A program made the translations under genes and the position numbers. The notes below the pieces were generated by a model, which searched no databases, was not told the DNA's origin, and worked only from the letters and a program-made list of their open reading frames with translations. Below, in pieces: positions 16,437 to 24,249 of a DNA stretch of 32,458 bases. Origin of the DNA: Aquimarina litoralis (GTDB lineage: Bacteria; Bacteroidota; Bacteroidia; Flavobacteriales; Flavobacteriaceae); NCBI RefSeq assembly GCF_019295435.1, contig NZ_WEKL01000050.1:1-32458 (forward strand), in the 5' to 3' direction. Numbering within the stretch: the first letter of the stretch is position 1; every line of letters begins with the position of its first letter.

Positions 16437-19193
16437 TTAAAAATGAATTTTGATTCGGATTGCTTGTTCCAATGAAATATCATTATCCTGATCTTTTAAA
16501 GATTTCACAAACTCTGGAGTAACACCATGGATTTTTAGACTTCTTGCCTGATCAGCAGAAATATTAGCGTATCCAAGATCTTCAAAAGGTTTTACAAACT
16601 CAGGAGTTACATTATGAATCTTAAAAGATATAATATCATCTAACGGAAGATTACCAAACCTTGTCTTTTTAAATTCTTTAATAAATTCCGGAGTAACATT
16701 ATGTATTTTAAGGGATCTAAGATCATCTAAGGATAGATTTTTATATCCTATTTTCACATATTCCGCAGCATCATCGGGAGATACATTGTGAATTTTAAGC
16801 GATCTAGCATCATCCAGTGAAATGTTTTTATATCCTGCTTTTTTGAAAGTATTAATAAATTCAGGAGTCACATTATGAATTTTCAATCCCACTACTTCGT
16901 CTAAAGGAATGTCTTTATATCCTGCGTCGTGATATCTTTTTATAAATGCAGGAGTTACATTATGAATTTTTAATGAGATGATGTCATCTACAGATACATT
17001 TTCATAACCAAGAGCTTTGAATTGTTTAATAAAATCATTTGGTGTTGTTTGTTGACTTTCTTGATACCCTTTTCCGGAGCTATTGGTAGAACTAGATTGA
17101 CTATGTTGTTGTGCAGCTTTGGTTAATTGAGGAGTGATATTATGAATTTTCAACTTAACTGCTTCTCTTAAAGAAATATTCTTCTGTCCCGCTTTTCTAT
17201 AAGATTCGATTAAGCTTGGTGTAACATTATGAATCTTTAAATTTTTTGCTTCTTTTAAGGTAATATTTGGATATCCCATTTTTTGAAAGCTTTTTATAAA
17301 TGTAGGAGTCACATTATGTATTTTAAGATTCTGAGCTTCCTTTAGAGTAATATTGCTGAAACCAGCATTTTTATATGCCTGTACAAACTCTGGTGTAACA
17401 TTATGAATCTTAAGATTTTGCGCCTGCTTTGCAGAGATGTCCGTATATCCTTCTTTTTTGAAATTCGCAATAAAATCGGGAGACACATTGTGAATCTTTA
17501 ATTTCATATAATCGCTTAAACTCATTTTCTTGTATCCTTTATCTGTATAAGATTTTATAAACTCAGGAGATAAGTTGTGAATTTTAGCTTTTCTAATTTC
17601 TTTTAAAGATGTTTGTTGACCATTCACCTTATTGATAAATTTAATATAAGCAGCATCAACATCAAAGAGATTTAATTTACTCACTTCATTCATGGTATAG
17701 TTGCTATAACCTAGAACGGCTAATTCTTTTCGGTACAGTTTTAGTTTGTCAAGAGAAAGCCCTTTATGGATGATATCTTCAAAATCATCCTGATTTAATG
17801 AAAGGTTTTCTTGCTTCAAATATGATAAATATGAATTGTCAAAATCAGTTAAGAAACAATGTACTAGATCTTCATTGTCAACACTGAATCCATAGTTAGA
17901 CAATGCTTTACTGAAATTAGTATTTGGTGTAAAGGTATATCTACCATCACCAAGTCCATTTTCAAACTCACCAGTGAATAGCATGGTTCCAGCATCTCTA
18001 GTGATTTCAAATTTTTGTTTGCTTCCCGATGGGAAACCTGCAAAGAAAGATGGATCATAGCACCTAGTTATGGACCAGTAACTTCTCTTTAGAGGCTCGG
18101 CATTTCGATACATTACACATAATTTTCCACCTCCAAGTTCAGCATCCCAAGCACCTTTAGTGTAGTCGTTCTTGAATGCAGATTCTTTAAAATGTTCTTC
18201 AGAAGGAGTTTCTAATTCATCAGAATAGAATGCATCATTGTCTGTTGTTGTCGGATTCATGTGAACCGGATTAAAAGATAATACGGTTAGTGCCAGTAAT
18301 GGAATAATGATTAGGTATTTCCATCCTGATTTTGCTGTTGATTTTTTAGAATTCATCATAATTATTCGTTTTTTGAGAAATGATTGATTGTAACTTGTTG
18401 CCAAACCTGTTGGCATATCTGGGGTTGAAACTTTTAGTAAATTCATTTGGTATATCTCTCTGTCCTCACCTTTCTTAAGCATTCCATCATCTGTAAGGTA
18501 TTCTAGATTGTTATCAATAGCCTTTCTATATAACCATGCGAATGGATTAAACCATTGTATGGTAACTAACAATTCTACTAATAGCATATCCAAACTGTGA
18601 GCTCCGGAAATATGCATTTGTTCATGCTTTAATATTTGCAAATAGGTATCCGGATTATATTGATTAGGATTTATAAATATGCGATTCCAAAAAGAGTAGG
18701 GAGCATGATTCGTGTCAGTTTCAACAATTTTATATGTGTCCACTTCCATACTTGGATATTTGATCATTCTGAAAATGAGTACTGCAAGTTGAATCAGGAA
18801 ATTAATCCCAAATGCCATTATACCTAATACGTAGATATATAACAGAATTGATTTCCAATCCAAAGAGATAATAGAAGGAGCTATAGTTTCTGTAATACTT
18901 TCTGAAGTGGATGTAATAGGAGTGGAGTCTACTAATGTGATCTCATCTTCAATGATTGGAGTATTCTTTTCCGTGACAACTGTATTTTCAATTTCGGTTG
19001 CCGAAGTTTGAAATATGGTAGTTTTAAACGAAATGTTTTCGGGTACAGAAATAAATGGTAAAGAAAAGGAAATGATTACTAAGCCTACCAAAACCCATCT
19101 ATTAAGATTGTAAAATGTTTCTTTCGAAAGAAATAACTGATAAATGATATAGGATAAACCTATAAGCGCTGAACTATAGATGATATAAGCCAT
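16437..19193 (-). CDS. BlaR1-like M56 metallopeptidase with tandem KIHNVTP repeats
   Basis: The 918-residue membrane protein has N-terminal helices at about 4-22, 33-50 and 113-142. A cytoplasmic zinc-protease segment follows, with HEQMH at 190-194 and the downstream NNLEYLTDDGML at about 228-239 supplying the third ligand. A fourth helix is at 292-309. The C-terminal ~600 residues should face the periplasm. Residues ~335-535 form an unassigned region with GTMLFTGEFENGLGDGRYTF. Residues 536-918 hold twelve repeats opening KIHN(V/I/L)(T/S)P (one reads KIHGVTP), mostly exactly 29 residues long, and end in KIHF. A 60-residue unit in the middle contains one degenerate copy without KIH. The beta-lactam-binding domain of true BlaR1 is absent. 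The ATG overlaps the BlaI-type stop by one base. Confidence 0.92.
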   Translation of the reverse strand: MAYIIYSSALIGLSYIIYQLFLSKETFYNLNRWVLVGLVIISFSLPFISVPENISFKTTIFQTSATEIENTVVTEKNTPIIEDEITLVDSTPITSTSESITETIAPSIISLDWKSILLYIYVLGIMAFGINFLIQLAVLIFRMIKYPSMEVDTYKIVETDTNHAPYSFWNRIFINPNQYNPDTYLQILKHEQMHISGAHSLDMLLVELLVTIQWFNPFAWLYRKAIDNNLEYLTDDGMLKKGEDREIYQMNLLKVSTPDMPTGLATSYNQSFLKKRIIMMNSKKSTAKSGWKYLIIIPLLALTVLSFNPVHMNPTTTDNDAFYSDELETPSEEHFKESAFKNDYTKGAWDAELGGGKLCVMYRNAEPLKRSYWSITRCYDPSFFAGFPSGSKQKFEITRDAGTMLFTGEFENGLGDGRYTFTPNTNFSKALSNYGFSVDNEDLVHCFLTDFDNSYLSYLKQENLSLNQDDFEDIIHKGLSLDKLKLYRKELAVLGYSNYTMNEVSKLNLFDVDAAYIKFINKVNGQQTSLKEIRKAKIHNLSPEFIKSYTDKGYKKMSLSDYMKLKIHNVSPDFIANFKKEGYTDISAKQAQNLKIHNVTPEFVQAYKNAGFSNITLKEAQNLKIHNVTPTFIKSFQKMGYPNITLKEAKNLKIHNVTPSLIESYRKAGQKNISLREAVKLKIHNITPQLTKAAQQHSQSSSTNSSGKGYQESQQTTPNDFIKQFKALGYENVSVDDIISLKIHNVTPAFIKRYHDAGYKDIPLDEVVGLKIHNVTPEFINTFKKAGYKNISLDDARSLKIHNVSPDDAAEYVKIGYKNLSLDDLRSLKIHNVTPEFIKEFKKTRFGNLPLDDIISFKIHNVTPEFVKPFEDLGYANISADQARSLKIHGVTPEFVKSLKDQDNDISLEQAIRIKIHF
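16440..17588 (-). repeat. Tandem 87-bp coding repeats encoding the 29-residue KIHNVTP units
   Basis: This is the DNA for residues 536-918 of the M56 protein. The unit is 29 codons (L-K-I-H-N-V-T-P ... G-Y-x-N-I-S-L-x-x-A). The best-conserved bases encode KIHNVTP, recurring on the plus strand as variants of GTNACATTATGAATTTT. Between units 6 and 7 lies a serine/glutamine-rich insertion. Repeat number may vary between strains. Confidence 0.85.
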
Positions 19194-19552
19194 TACTTGT
19201 TGTTTTTGATGAGTTTGATGATTTCTTCTAATTCTTCAGTATTGATTTTTTCTTCTTTAGCGAAAAATTTAACCAACGCAAGAGGTGAATTGTCGAAGTA
19301 GTTGTTCACTACTTCACCTAAAACATCTTTTTGGTAATCTGTTTTAGAAATCAAAGGATAATACTGAAAACTGTTACCAAAAGCTTTATGACTGATAAAC
19401 CCTTTTTCTTCCAGAATCTTCACTATAGTAGCTGTTGTATTATAATGAGGTTTGGGATCTGGTAACTCTTCAATAATCTCTTTGATAAAAGCTTTCTTGA
19501 GTTTCCATAAACTCTGCATGATCTGTTCTTCTCTTTTGGCTAACTTTTGCAT
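19193..19552 (-). CDS. BlaI/MecI/CopY-family transcriptional repressor
   Basis: The product has the BlaI winged helix (KLAKREEQIMQSLWKLKKAFIKEIIEEL) with recognition region PHYNTTATIVKILEEKGFISH. A dimerisation tail contains SPLALVKFFAKEEKINTEELEEII. In this family the partner M56 protease cuts or triggers cutting of the repressor when an external signal arrives. I set the start at ATG 19552 (MQKLAKREEQ), which matches family N-termini. An upstream in-frame ATG at 19579 would add nine residues but touches the operator palindrome, with AGGAG only one base away. The stop shares a base with the M56 start (TAATG), indicating translational coupling. Confidence 0.93.
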   Translation of the reverse strand: MQKLAKREEQIMQSLWKLKKAFIKEIIEELPDPKPHYNTTATIVKILEEKGFISHKAFGNSFQYYPLISKTDYQKDVLGEVVNNYFDNSPLALVKFFAKEEKINTEELEEIIKLIKNNK

Positions 19553-19578
19553 GATTTCTGAATTTGATATTACAAACA

Positions 19579-19637
19579 TACTCCTAATAAATTAGTTGAG
19601 CAACTAATTTATTAGGAGTATAACTAATTTATTAGGA
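19579..19637. promoter_or_regulatory. Triple-dyad operator upstream of the BlaI-type gene
   Basis: Two 20-bp arms form an inverted repeat at 19579-19598 and 19601-19620, with 2 nt between them. A third direct copy follows (19622-19637). Each unit contains the small dyad CTAAT-N2-ATTAG, centred at 19589.5, 19609.5 and 19629.5. The spacing is exactly 20 bp, about two helical turns, so all three dyads lie on one face of the DNA. This fits cooperative binding of BlaI dimers and autoregulation. Confidence 0.7.
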
Positions 19638-19704
19638 GATTAAGCTTGTAAGGACTGTTTTTATTGACGTTTTGAGATAATGTTAAAAAAAAATAAAAGT
19701 GTTT

Positions 19705-20640
19705 TTAGAAAGGGAGATTACTTAAGTCTACATTACCTCCAGATAGAATCATTCCTATTTTTTGACCTTGAAAACGTTCTTTTTCTCTAAGCAAAGCTGC
19801 AAGAGGAACCGCACAAGAAGGTTCAATAATAATCTTCATCCGTTCCCAAATCAAACGCATAGCAACGACGATTTCCTCTTCATCCACTCTAATAATTTCT
19901 GAAACATATTTTTGAATAATAGGGAAGGTTAGATCACCTAATGGCATTTTAAGTCCATCTGCGGCGGTATTTGTGGTTTCGTTAATTTCCAAAGTTCCAC
20001 TTTGTAACGCACGATAAGCATCATCAACTTCAAAAGGTTCTCCACCAATTACAGTACAATTAGTACCAAAATAGTGTGCTGCTAGAGAAGTTCCAGCAAT
20101 TAGTCCACCACCACCAACAGGAGCAAAGAGGTAGTCGAGATCTGGATGATCTTCTAATAATTCTAAAGCGGCAGTTCCTTGTCCCAATATTACATTATGA
20201 TCATTATAAGGATGTAAAAAGGTAGCTCCTTTTTCCGCTTGTATCTTATTTGCAGTCTCTTCTCGATCTTTATGAGTAGGAGGGCACTCTATAATATGAC
20301 CACCATAGTCTCTAACAGCATCTTTTTTAACTTGTGGAGCGTTTGATGGCATTACGATATATGCTTTTATTCCCAAACTTTGTGCAGCAAGTGATAATGC
20401 TTGCGCATAATTACCAGAAGAGTGCGTAACTACTCCTTTGGCTTTTTGCTCATTAGACAGTTGTAAAATGGCATGTGTGGCACCACGCATTTTGAAAGCC
20501 CCCATTCGTTGAAAGTTTTCACACTTAAAATAAAGCTCTGTTCCCGAAATTTCATTGAGTAGTCTTGAAGTTAAAACAGGAGTTCTATGGATGTAAGAAG
20601 AAATTTTTGCGGCAGTATCGCTAAGACTTTTTGCGTTCAT
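19705..20640 (-). CDS. PLP-dependent threonine/serine dehydratase-like enzyme (possibly serine racemase)
   Basis: This fold-type II PLP enzyme is of the threonine dehydratase/serine racemase group. The Schiff-base lysine is in FKMRGA, the substrate loop in SSGNYAQA, the phosphate-binding glycine loop is PVGGGGLIAGT, and the C-terminal PLP contact is in LSGGNVDL. It lacks the ACT-like regulatory domain of biosynthetic IlvA; at about 311 residues it is the catabolic/racemase length. It should deaminate threonine or serine, or racemise serine; sequence alone does not separate these. I use the ATG at 20640 (MNAKSLSD), because the longer frame starts with TTG. The neighbouring genes do not clarify its role. 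Confidence 0.9.
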   Translation of the reverse strand: MNAKSLSDTAAKISSYIHRTPVLTSRLLNEISGTELYFKCENFQRMGAFKMRGATHAILQLSNEQKAKGVVTHSSGNYAQALSLAAQSLGIKAYIVMPSNAPQVKKDAVRDYGGHIIECPPTHKDREETANKIQAEKGATFLHPYNDHNVILGQGTAALELLEDHPDLDYLFAPVGGGGLIAGTSLAAHYFGTNCTVIGGEPFEVDDAYRALQSGTLEINETTNTAADGLKMPLGDLTFPIIQKYVSEIIRVDEEEIVVAMRLIWERMKIIIEPSCAVPLAALLREKERFQGQKIGMILSGGNVDLSNLPF

Positions 20641-20729
20641 AAAATTAGAATATAAAACCTTCAACGAAGATACTAATTTTGCTACCTCTTAAGTATGAAT
20701 ACCTTTTAAAAACTATATATGTTTTTAAT

Positions 20730-21272
20730 CTAAACCGACATTTCATAGGCCTCTTTGAGCCAGTTTATTAATTCGTCGTCCACCTGTTCTATTGTTTGTA
20801 ATTGAACGCGATGGGTACACATTGTTCCGAATGGTCCAGAATCTAGTAATCGATCTGTTGTAGACTTTCCTTTAAGTTTTAAACCTAGATCAATACGCGT
20901 TTTAGTAGCTGGTTTGATTAATGCAAACTGTCTTTTTCTAATAATACTAACGCTGGTCTTTTTAGGGGTTTTGGTTACATCTGTACCAAAAGAGTCAACT
21001 ACAGTTATTAGTTTTTCATAGATGGGAATCAAACTTTCTTTACCGTTGTATTGATTTGCTACTAAATCCTCAGTTGTTTCATCGGATTCTTTTGATAAGG
21101 TAACGATGGTATTTGCAAAACCATGAGTCACTCCATGTTCTTGTTTTAAAAACTTTACAGCTTCTCCGTGTTTAATAAATGATTTTTCTTTTAAAATAGA
21201 TTTCCATTCCTCTAATGATTTACCTGTTTTTTCAGGCATATTATTAATCATGGTTTGTAATGCTTGACTCAT
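20730..21272 (-). CDS. DUF4287 and DUF5655 domain protein
   Basis: This 180-residue soluble protein has two domains. The N-terminal DUF4287 (about 1-65) shows MPEKTGKSLEEWKSILKE and KFLKQEHGVTHGFANTIV. The C-terminal DUF5655 (about 75-175) shows VTKTPKKTSVSIIRKRQFALIKPATKTRIDLGLKLKG and HRVQLQTIEQVDDELINWLKEAY. Neither domain has a settled function. It starts 3 bp after the SRPBCC gene, so the two are translated from one message. Confidence 0.85.
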   Translation of the reverse strand: MSQALQTMINNMPEKTGKSLEEWKSILKEKSFIKHGEAVKFLKQEHGVTHGFANTIVTLSKESDETTEDLVANQYNGKESLIPIYEKLITVVDSFGTDVTKTPKKTSVSIIRKRQFALIKPATKTRIDLGLKLKGKSTTDRLLDSGPFGTMCTHRVQLQTIEQVDDELINWLKEAYEMSV

Positions 21273-21275
21273 AAT

Positions 21276-21860
21276 TTAATAGTTAACTGATGGTTTCCCT
21301 GTTTCTAAATAAGTGATAAGATTTAAATAAGATTGTTCATTTCCTTGAATAAAGAACTTCATTAAGGACATATATTTTGGAGTATGTTTATAGCCGATTC
21401 CATATGAAATTACTTTTGTAGTCGTTGCTGTTATTTCTTCAAAAAGAATAGTATTGTATAGATCTTTTTCGTCCTCTTTCATAAACTGAGGAAAGTTTTT
21501 AGTAATCTCTGCTTGTAAGGTCAGCATACGCTTTGGAACATAATTTATGATATGCAATGTAATTGTGTTTTCATCTCCGATTATACCTTTCTTATTATAA
21601 TTAGTTTTAATGGTTCCATTTACTTTAAAATCTATTTCTGCTATCGCTGTGGCCCAGCTTTCAAAACCTTTTTTAGTTGTATAGGCATTCCAGACTGAAT
21701 CTAATGGGACCTTAACAATAAATTCCTGTTTCAAAACAAGTTCTGGAGAATACGTGGAATCAATAGATGAAAGTACTCGTTGCTTTTGTAGATTTTCATT
21801 TTGAGAAAAAACAAATAACCCATGAAGTAAGAAGAAAAGAATGAGCGTATTTTTTGGCAT
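21276..21860 (-). CDS. Exported SRPBCC (START/AHSA1-like) protein
   Basis: The 194-residue protein has a signal peptide (residues 1-19, ending FVFSQ). The SRPBCC fold then starts with FIVKVPLDSVWNAYTTKKGFESWATA, followed by beta strands, and ends with the long C-terminal helix MSLMKFFIQGNEQSYLNLITYLET. Members bind hydrophobic ligands in a deep cavity; the ligand here is unknown. An exported version is less common than the cytoplasmic AHSA1 form. It is the first gene of a tight pair with the DUF5655 protein and follows the AraC gene by 55 bp on the same strand. Confidence 0.83.
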   Translation of the reverse strand: MPKNTLILFFLLHGLFVFSQNENLQKQRVLSSIDSTYSPELVLKQEFIVKVPLDSVWNAYTTKKGFESWATAIAEIDFKVNGTIKTNYNKKGIIGDENTITLHIINYVPKRMLTLQAEITKNFPQFMKEDEKDLYNTILFEEITATTTKVISYGIGYKHTPKYMSLMKFFIQGNEQSYLNLITYLETGKPSVNY

Positions 21861-21915
21861 ATCATAAAGTTTGATACGAAGTACTTAAAAGATATTGTAT
21901 TAGTATAGTAAAAAA

Positions 21916-22746
21916 TTAACCTTCTCTATCTAAAGGAAAGAAATTAGGTTCATCTTTATTGAATTCTTGTTTAATAAATTCTTTAGGATTGAAACCTGAA
22001 AAATGTTTAAACTCTTTGATAAAGTGGGATTGATCAGAATATCCGCATTGATATGCTATTTGTGACCAAAGAATACTTTCTTGTTGTTTAATTTGAAACA
22101 AAATATCATTGAATCGTACAATTCTTTGATAGTATTTTGGTGTTAAACCAATATATTTTTTGAATTGATCAATCAAGTGTTTTTGAGTGTGCGGATAATG
22201 ATCTATAATCTTGCTTAAATGTGATGCAGGTTCCTGTTGTAATTTTTTAATAACCGTTAGTAATTCCTCAGAAGGAACTTTTGTAGCGTCATATCTTTTT
22301 GATAACCAGTTTTCGGCAACTTTGAATTTATCTTGCGATGTTGGTTGCTTTAGAATATTGTCTCTCAGTAGTAGGAGTTCGTCTTCAAAAATTTCTTCAG
22401 AAGAACATATTTTTTCATTTAAGTTTTCTGTGGGGAAATGAAAAAATGGATACGTGCCAAACGGTTTGAATTGAATAACAAACATTTCTGATTTTTGATG
22501 AGCAGAAATTGAAATGTAATTTTTATGCATTCCAGATATCCAAACCTTCGTATAGGTATTGTTTGGTTTTAAGGTAGTATTGTCAAAAGTATTTCTCGGA
22601 ATATTATCTAATTCAAATATGACGAAAACATGTCCTGTAGGCACTACACGCTCTATAGAATGATCTGGTGTAAAATCTTTAAAATGGAATATGGATTCAA
22701 TGTATTTGCTTTGTATCGTATTTAGTTGATGCGTTTCAAATATCAT
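21916..22746 (-). CDS. AraC-family transcriptional regulator with DUF6597-type sensor domain
   Basis: The 276-residue protein has an N-terminal DUF6597-like domain (about 1-120: IERVVPTGHVFVIFELDN, VWISGMHKNYISI, FKPFGTYPFF). A C-terminal AraC DNA-binding domain (about 170-262) includes HLIDQFKKYIGLTPKYYQRIVRFNDI and the second helix-turn-helix QIAYQCGYSDQSHFIKEFKHFSGFNPKEF. It is probably a one-component activator. The downstream same-strand SRPBCC and DUF5655 genes are possible targets. No ligand is indicated. Confidence 0.92.
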   Translation of the reverse strand: MIFETHQLNTIQSKYIESIFHFKDFTPDHSIERVVPTGHVFVIFELDNIPRNTFDNTTLKPNNTYTKVWISGMHKNYISISAHQKSEMFVIQFKPFGTYPFFHFPTENLNEKICSSEEIFEDELLLLRDNILKQPTSQDKFKVAENWLSKRYDATKVPSEELLTVIKKLQQEPASHLSKIIDHYPHTQKHLIDQFKKYIGLTPKYYQRIVRFNDILFQIKQQESILWSQIAYQCGYSDQSHFIKEFKHFSGFNPKEFIKQEFNKDEPNFFPLDREG

Positions 22747-22787
22747 TGAATAGTAGTTTTAAGATAGTATTATTGAATTCAAATATG

Positions 22788-23576
22788 CTATAAATATACA
22801 TTAGAAATTAACTGTTCTACTGTTGGGTGATCATTTCCTCCAGCAGGTTCTATCGTAATATTTAAGGATTCAGCATTCTCAATATATTTCATGATCATCA
22901 TTTCCTGATCTTGCGCAATAACTCCCATATCAATCATTTCTCCGTCAACATCTGCCCACATTTGATATGTTTTGGTATTGTCTAACTTAGAAAGTCCTTG
23001 AGGATTCAGAATCACTTCTTTATTTTGGTGATTCACATAGGCTATAGCAGTAGAGGTAGGAGATTTATCATTTCCGTTCAGTACGAGTTGAATCACTTTT
23101 GGATTATTGATAGCCTGATACCATTTATCAGTTTCTTTTAGATCACCTTCTATAGTTACCAATCTATCTTGCAAATTAGTAGTTTCCTTTTGTAAAGTAA
23201 CAATGGTTGCTTTTGTATTTTTCCATTCATTATAAAACCATCCCGAAGAAGCTAAAAAGAGTGCTGCAAGACTGGCGGCAATAGCAAAACGATATGAGAT
23301 TTTTTTCTTTTTTTGGATTGGGATCACACCTTCTTCAGAAACCGTTTCACTATTTTTTATCGAATTGAGTAGATCAGATTTAATATGAGTGGGAGGAGCG
23401 ATGGCATTTTCGAAAGCCATTTGTTCCATATCATCCTCCATTTTGTTAAAGTATGTCTGTAATTCTTGATCTTCATTAAGAATTTGTTCTACTGCGATAG
23501 CGTCCTTTTCCGAAAGCTCTCCCAATAGGTATTGTTCTAGTACTCCTGTATCTTTTATTGTATTCCTGTCCATCAT
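22788..23576 (-). CDS. RskA-like anti-sigma factor
   Basis: This 262-residue single-pass inner-membrane protein has a cytoplasmic N-terminal anti-sigma region (about 10-60: LEQYLLGELSEKDAIAVEQIL) that lacks the HxxxCxxC zinc motif. One membrane helix lies at about 95-113. A coiled-coil stretch at about 120-150 leads to a periplasmic RskA C-terminal domain (about 155-262) with IQLVLNGNDKSPTSTAIAYVN, YQMWADVDGEMIDMGVI and NITIEPAGGNDHPT. It overlaps the ECF sigma gene by 4 bp (ATGA), the usual sigma/anti-sigma coupling. It should hold the sigma factor at the membrane until proteolysis releases it. Confidence 0.93.
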   Translation of the reverse strand: MMDRNTIKDTGVLEQYLLGELSEKDAIAVEQILNEDQELQTYFNKMEDDMEQMAFENAIAPPTHIKSDLLNSIKNSETVSEEGVIPIQKKKKISYRFAIAASLAALFLASSGWFYNEWKNTKATIVTLQKETTNLQDRLVTIEGDLKETDKWYQAINNPKVIQLVLNGNDKSPTSTAIAYVNHQNKEVILNPQGLSKLDNTKTYQMWADVDGEMIDMGVIAQDQEMMIMKYIENAESLNITIEPAGGNDHPTVEQLISNVYL

Positions 23577-24127
23577 CTCATCATTTCAATAATAATCCAT
23601 ACGATCACAAGTTCTTCTTTGTAAGATTCTCTTAGCTTTTTCAAAGCTTGTTTGATATAAGATTTAAATGTTCCTAAGGGGACATCCATCTCTTCATGAG
23701 CTTCTCTATGAGTAAGCCCGTTAAAATATACAAGTTCTAAAGCTTTTTGGTGATGAGGTTCTAACTTTTTCAGGGAACCTTCTAGTTGTGTGATATCTTT
23801 TTCTGCTTCAGAAGTACTTCTCTCTTTATATACACTTAAATCCTCGGTTTGGATGAGGGTATCTTTTTTTCTTAAAGAATTTAACGTAATATTTCTAGCA
23901 ATTCGATAAGACCAAGTAAAAAACTTTCCTTTATCAGGGTCATAAGTGTGTGATTTTTGCCAAATTTTCATAAAAGTTTCTTGTAATAAATCTTGTGCTA
24001 AACTTTCGTCTTTGCACATTCGTAAAATAACACCATAAATCGCCCCAGAATAGAGATCATAGACCCTAGACAAAGCTTGGGTATCTTGATTCTGTAACTT
24101 TTTTATGAGTACTAAATCGTCTTTCAT
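23573..24127 (-). CDS. ECF RNA polymerase sigma factor (SigK-like)
   Basis: The 184-residue protein contains sigma region 2 (about 20-90; LAQDLLQETFMKIWQ and the -10-binding RIARNITLNSLRK) and region 4 (about 115-168; LEPHHQKALELVYFNGLTHREAHEEMDVPLGTFKSYIKQALKKLRE). It lacks regions 1.1 and 3, as expected for ECF sigma factors. The overlapping RskA-type anti-sigma and the divergent fasciclin gene point to the SigK-like ECF group. In mycobacteria, SigK/RskA controls fasciclin-domain proteins MPT70/MPT83. A role in exported-protein or oxidative/redox response is inferred from that parallel only. Confidence 0.95.
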   Translation of the reverse strand: MKDDLVLIKKLQNQDTQALSRVYDLYSGAIYGVILRMCKDESLAQDLLQETFMKIWQKSHTYDPDKGKFFTWSYRIARNITLNSLRKKDTLIQTEDLSVYKERSTSEAEKDITQLEGSLKKLEPHHQKALELVYFNGLTHREAHEEMDVPLGTFKSYIKQALKKLRESYKEELVIVWIIIEMMR

Positions 24128-24144
24128 TTATTTATTGGCTTCAT

Positions 24145-24180
24145 CAAATTTAAAAAAAATCTCATCCAAACTCATCCAAA
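24145..24180 (-). promoter_or_regulatory. Candidate housekeeping promoter of the sigma/anti-sigma operon
   Basis: On the minus strand TAAATTTG (24145-24152) is an exact TAnnTTTG -7 element 18 bp before the sigma start codon. TTTG copies from the direct repeat lie 14 or 24 nt upstream, just outside the usual 17-23 spacing, so this is only a partial match. Confidence 0.35.
24161..24180. repeat. Perfect 10-bp direct repeat CTCATCCAAA x2 in the sigma/fasciclin divergent region
   Basis: Two adjacent copies sit between the divergent sigma and fasciclin genes. The second copy supplies the TCATCC -35-like element for the fasciclin gene. A degenerate third copy (CTTCATCAAA) lies at about 24139-24148. 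Confidence 0.8.
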
Positions 24181-24199
24181 CGAAACAAACTTGTGTATA
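24172..24199 (+). promoter_or_regulatory. Candidate SigK-like ECF promoter of the fasciclin gene
   Basis: TCATCC (24172-24177), 16 nt, then TGTATA (24194-24199). The mycobacterial SigK consensus, as I recall it, is CCATCC with about 16-17 nt to CGAATA. The match is 5 of 6 and 4 of 6 bases. The predicted leader is about 45 nt. Confidence 0.4.
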
Positions 24200-24249
24200 T
24201 GATAATGAAAAACGCGTTTAAAAATGTTTAATTATTAAAAAATAAAATC

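Noticed and set aside
16440-17588. Regular repeats that could suggest a CRISPR array or satellite
   Set aside because: The period is 87 bp, in phase with one long reading frame, and conservation follows codons of KIHNVTP. There are no unique spacers of CRISPR type.
20641-20664. TTG start adding eight residues to the PLP enzyme
   Set aside because: The ATG at 20640 (MNAKSLSD) gives the normal family length and N-terminus.
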